Positions 20,398 to 21,943 of a stretch of 21,943 nucleotides of DNA are shown here, piece by piece. A program made the translations under genes and the position numbers. Location: the IMG/VR virus record IMGVR_UViG_3300018059_000044, positions 1 to 21,943 of that record, one strand, 5' to 3'. Origin of the DNA: a virus. The notes under the pieces are model-generated. The model ran no database searches and had not been told where the DNA came from. It worked only from the letters and a program-made list of their open reading frames with translations. Every line of letters starts with the position of its first letter. The stretch's first letter is position 1.

Positions 20398-21943
20398 TTA
20401 TCTTCCTATTCGTTTAATATTTTGTGGGAATTGTGCAAAAGGATCGAATGAGTTGGGGTCTTCTCTATTTGTCCAATTGCCTTGCGCCCCGTTGCCAACA
20501 AACGCTGCATTACCAACACTGATCGGCATGCCTTCATCTTTGTCATCATATTCTTCATCATCCAGGTAGCCGTCTTCGTCTACGACATACATGGCATCAA
20601 ACGCCTCTTGTTCGTATGCAGCGACTTCTTCTAGCATTCTTGTCAACACTAGGTATGCCGATACACAATCGTCTGTAGCGCCGATCTGAGCCTTCCAGGT
20701 ACCTTCGCGTCGAACGAAATATTTAAGCTCTGTCAAGAGGTCTTTAGAGTAGATTGTGTACTTACTCTTTTCCAAGAGTGCCTTAAAGTTCGCACACGCT
20801 TTCATCTTGGATTTTCCTTGGGTCGAAAAGCCTAATTTGTCCTTACCTTCTTCACACAAGAATTCTCCGATGTTTGGCGGCTCTTCATCGAATTGATATA
20901 GAGCAATCAAAGCCTGACCAACACCATTATTCTCGACAGAAAAGTATGCTTGACCGCCTACGATTTCGATTCTTCGTAAGATCCATTTCAACGCGAGATA
21001 CATCGTGGCGTGATCCATGGTATTGAAACGCCATTCGGCGACTTGTTTCAACGATGGGAACTCAACGACTTCCATAGCGGTGAAGTCTTTACCTGTTCCC
21101 GTCGCTGGGTCGATAGCGATAAGATAAGTCTTTCCTTTACCTATTTGAGACCAGAATCGAAAACCCTTTTCATTTGGTTCAGGTAATGAAACTTGATCGT
21201 TCAATGAAAGAAGGAATCGCGAAGCAATAAGTGTGGCATCAGAACTTAGAAAAATACACTCAAATTCCTGTTGCCATTTTTCCATGCTACCCAAATTCGC
21301 GATTTGTTTTCTCTTAAATGTTTCATCACGACCCGGTGGTTCATCCCATTTAACCCAACGCGGATGGAATTCGTTCTTTCTACTTTCTGCTTCTCTCCAA
21401 AGCTGAGCAAATAAGTTCGTATCACCATTTGGAGTCGAAGCGATAATACAATTACCACCTGTTGACAATGTTGGTTGAATGGATGTCCAGAATTCATCCT
21501 GAATATTATTTTTAACGTGTGCGAATTCATCACAAAATAACAAAGATATTGAAAGACCACGACCTGACTGTTCTGTAGTTGCTTCGGATAAGATTCTCGA
21601 ATCGTTATCAAAACTTATACTATGTTTGTTCCAGCCGTCTTCCATTACTCCAGGTTTAAGCCAATTTGGCAACGACTCATAGGCATATCGAATACGTTCG
21701 ATAATTTCCATAGCGTTTGAGTTTTTGTTTGAAACGATAAGAACCGTCTTATCATCATTGAAAATGGTAAACCAAAGTAAGTAAGCACCTACTGTGGTCG
21801 TCTTACCGACTTGACGCGATGCTAATAAAATGTTATATTTGTGTTGTTGAAAATTCTGAATCATCTCCCTTTGGAAGTCATATAATTCAAAGGGAACCGA
21901 ACCCAACAATGGATGTTGAATTCGAACATATTTCACGATAAAA
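20398..21943 (-). CDS. terL: Large terminase subunit, T4 gp17 type (N-terminus outside window)
   Basis: TerL pumps DNA into the prohead with its ATPase domain and cuts it with its nuclease domain. Counting from an internal GTG at 21936: Walker A is SRQVGKTT (40-47), Walker B LLFCDE (132-137) with catalytic E137, and the coupling motif STPNG (167-171). The RNase H-like nuclease carries D276 (AIDPATGTGKD), E335 (SVENNGVG) and D422/D423 (GATDDCV), matching the T4 D401-E458-D542 triad in order. The C-terminus has an acidic stretch (DEDGYLDDEEYDDKDEG) and then a tail. The frame stays open to the window edge past the GTG (preceding codons TTT ATC), and T4 gp17 has about 100 more N-terminal residues, so I treat the gene as cut by the window. 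Downstream are a hairpin and the SWIM gene, not tail-sheath gp18 as in T4. Confidence 0.95.
   Translation of the reverse strand, partial: FIVKYVRIQHPLLGSVPFELYDFQREMIQNFQQHKYNILLASRQVGKTTTVGAYLLWFTIFNDDKTVLIVSNKNSNAMEIIERIRYAYESLPNWLKPGVMEDGWNKHSISFDNDSRILSEATTEQSGRGLSISLLFCDEFAHVKNNIQDEFWTSIQPTLSTGGNCIIASTPNGDTNLFAQLWREAESRKNEFHPRWVKWDEPPGRDETFKRKQIANLGSMEKWQQEFECIFLSSDATLIASRFLLSLNDQVSLPEPNEKGFRFWSQIGKGKTYLIAIDPATGTGKDFTAMEVVEFPSLKQVAEWRFNTMDHATMYLALKWILRRIEIVGGQAYFSVENNGVGQALIALYQFDEEPPNIGEFLCEEGKDKLGFSTQGKSKMKACANFKALLEKSKYTIYSKDLLTELKYFVRREGTWKAQIGATDDCVSAYLVLTRMLEEVAAYEQEAFDAMYVVDEDGYLDDEEYDDKDEGMPISVGNAAFVGNGAQGNWTNREDPNSFDPFAQFPQNIKRIGR

Noticed and set aside
21934-21936. GTG as the true start of the large terminase
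   Set aside because: The frame remains open to the window edge and T4-type large terminases have a longer N-terminal segment, so the real start is probably outside the window.

Overview
The window is a stretch of a large tailed-phage genome of the T4 superfamily. Two T4 hallmark genes sit at its edges: a gp32-type single-stranded DNA-binding protein (left edge, cut off) with zinc ligands at T4 spacing, and a gp17-type large terminase (right edge, cut off) with complete ATPase and nuclease motifs. Matches to the T4 late promoter core TATAAATA lie ahead of the transcription units, genes are tightly packed with TAATG or few-base junctions, and Shine-Dalgarno sites are strong. The host cannot be named. 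A Gram-negative host is likely, because the window encodes a MotA/TolQ plus MotB/TolR-type channel pair.

Layout: (1) 1-897, gp32 on the minus strand, with a sigma70-like promoter, a late promoter and a hairpin plus A-rich leader that resembles an autogenous operator. (2) 898-3060, a 720-aa tail fibre on the minus strand with its own late promoter. (3) 3078-4814, a plus-strand island of three membrane-protein genes: a minimal 4-TM MotA/TolQ/ExbB-like subunit, a MotB/TolR/ExbD-like subunit with the intramembrane Asp and a YfaP-like beta domain, and a third 2-TM protein. (4) 4811-16845, a roughly 12-kb minus-strand adhesin operon read from one consensus late promoter. It holds a 1178-aa beta-helix fibre, a LamG adhesin, a DUF4376 protein, a 353-aa and a 780-aa fibre, three tandem lectin-like paralogues and a second DUF4376 protein. 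(5) 16875-18038, a protein made of three copies of one domain. (6) 18143-19801, three plus-strand virion-type genes behind a tandemly duplicated late promoter. (7) 19791-20342, a SWIM zinc-finger protein, and 20398-21943, TerL, both on the minus strand.

Most of the window is late, structural and devoted to host recognition. The fibres share N-terminal attachment-type sequence, a C-terminal module and paralogous lectin domains, as expected of an adhesin repertoire that evolves by duplication and swapping. The most unusual content is the phage-encoded proton-motor-like cassette inserted in the opposite orientation between fibre genes. No gene-free stretch exceeds 300 bases, and I saw no tRNA, CRISPR array, insertion sequence or integrase.
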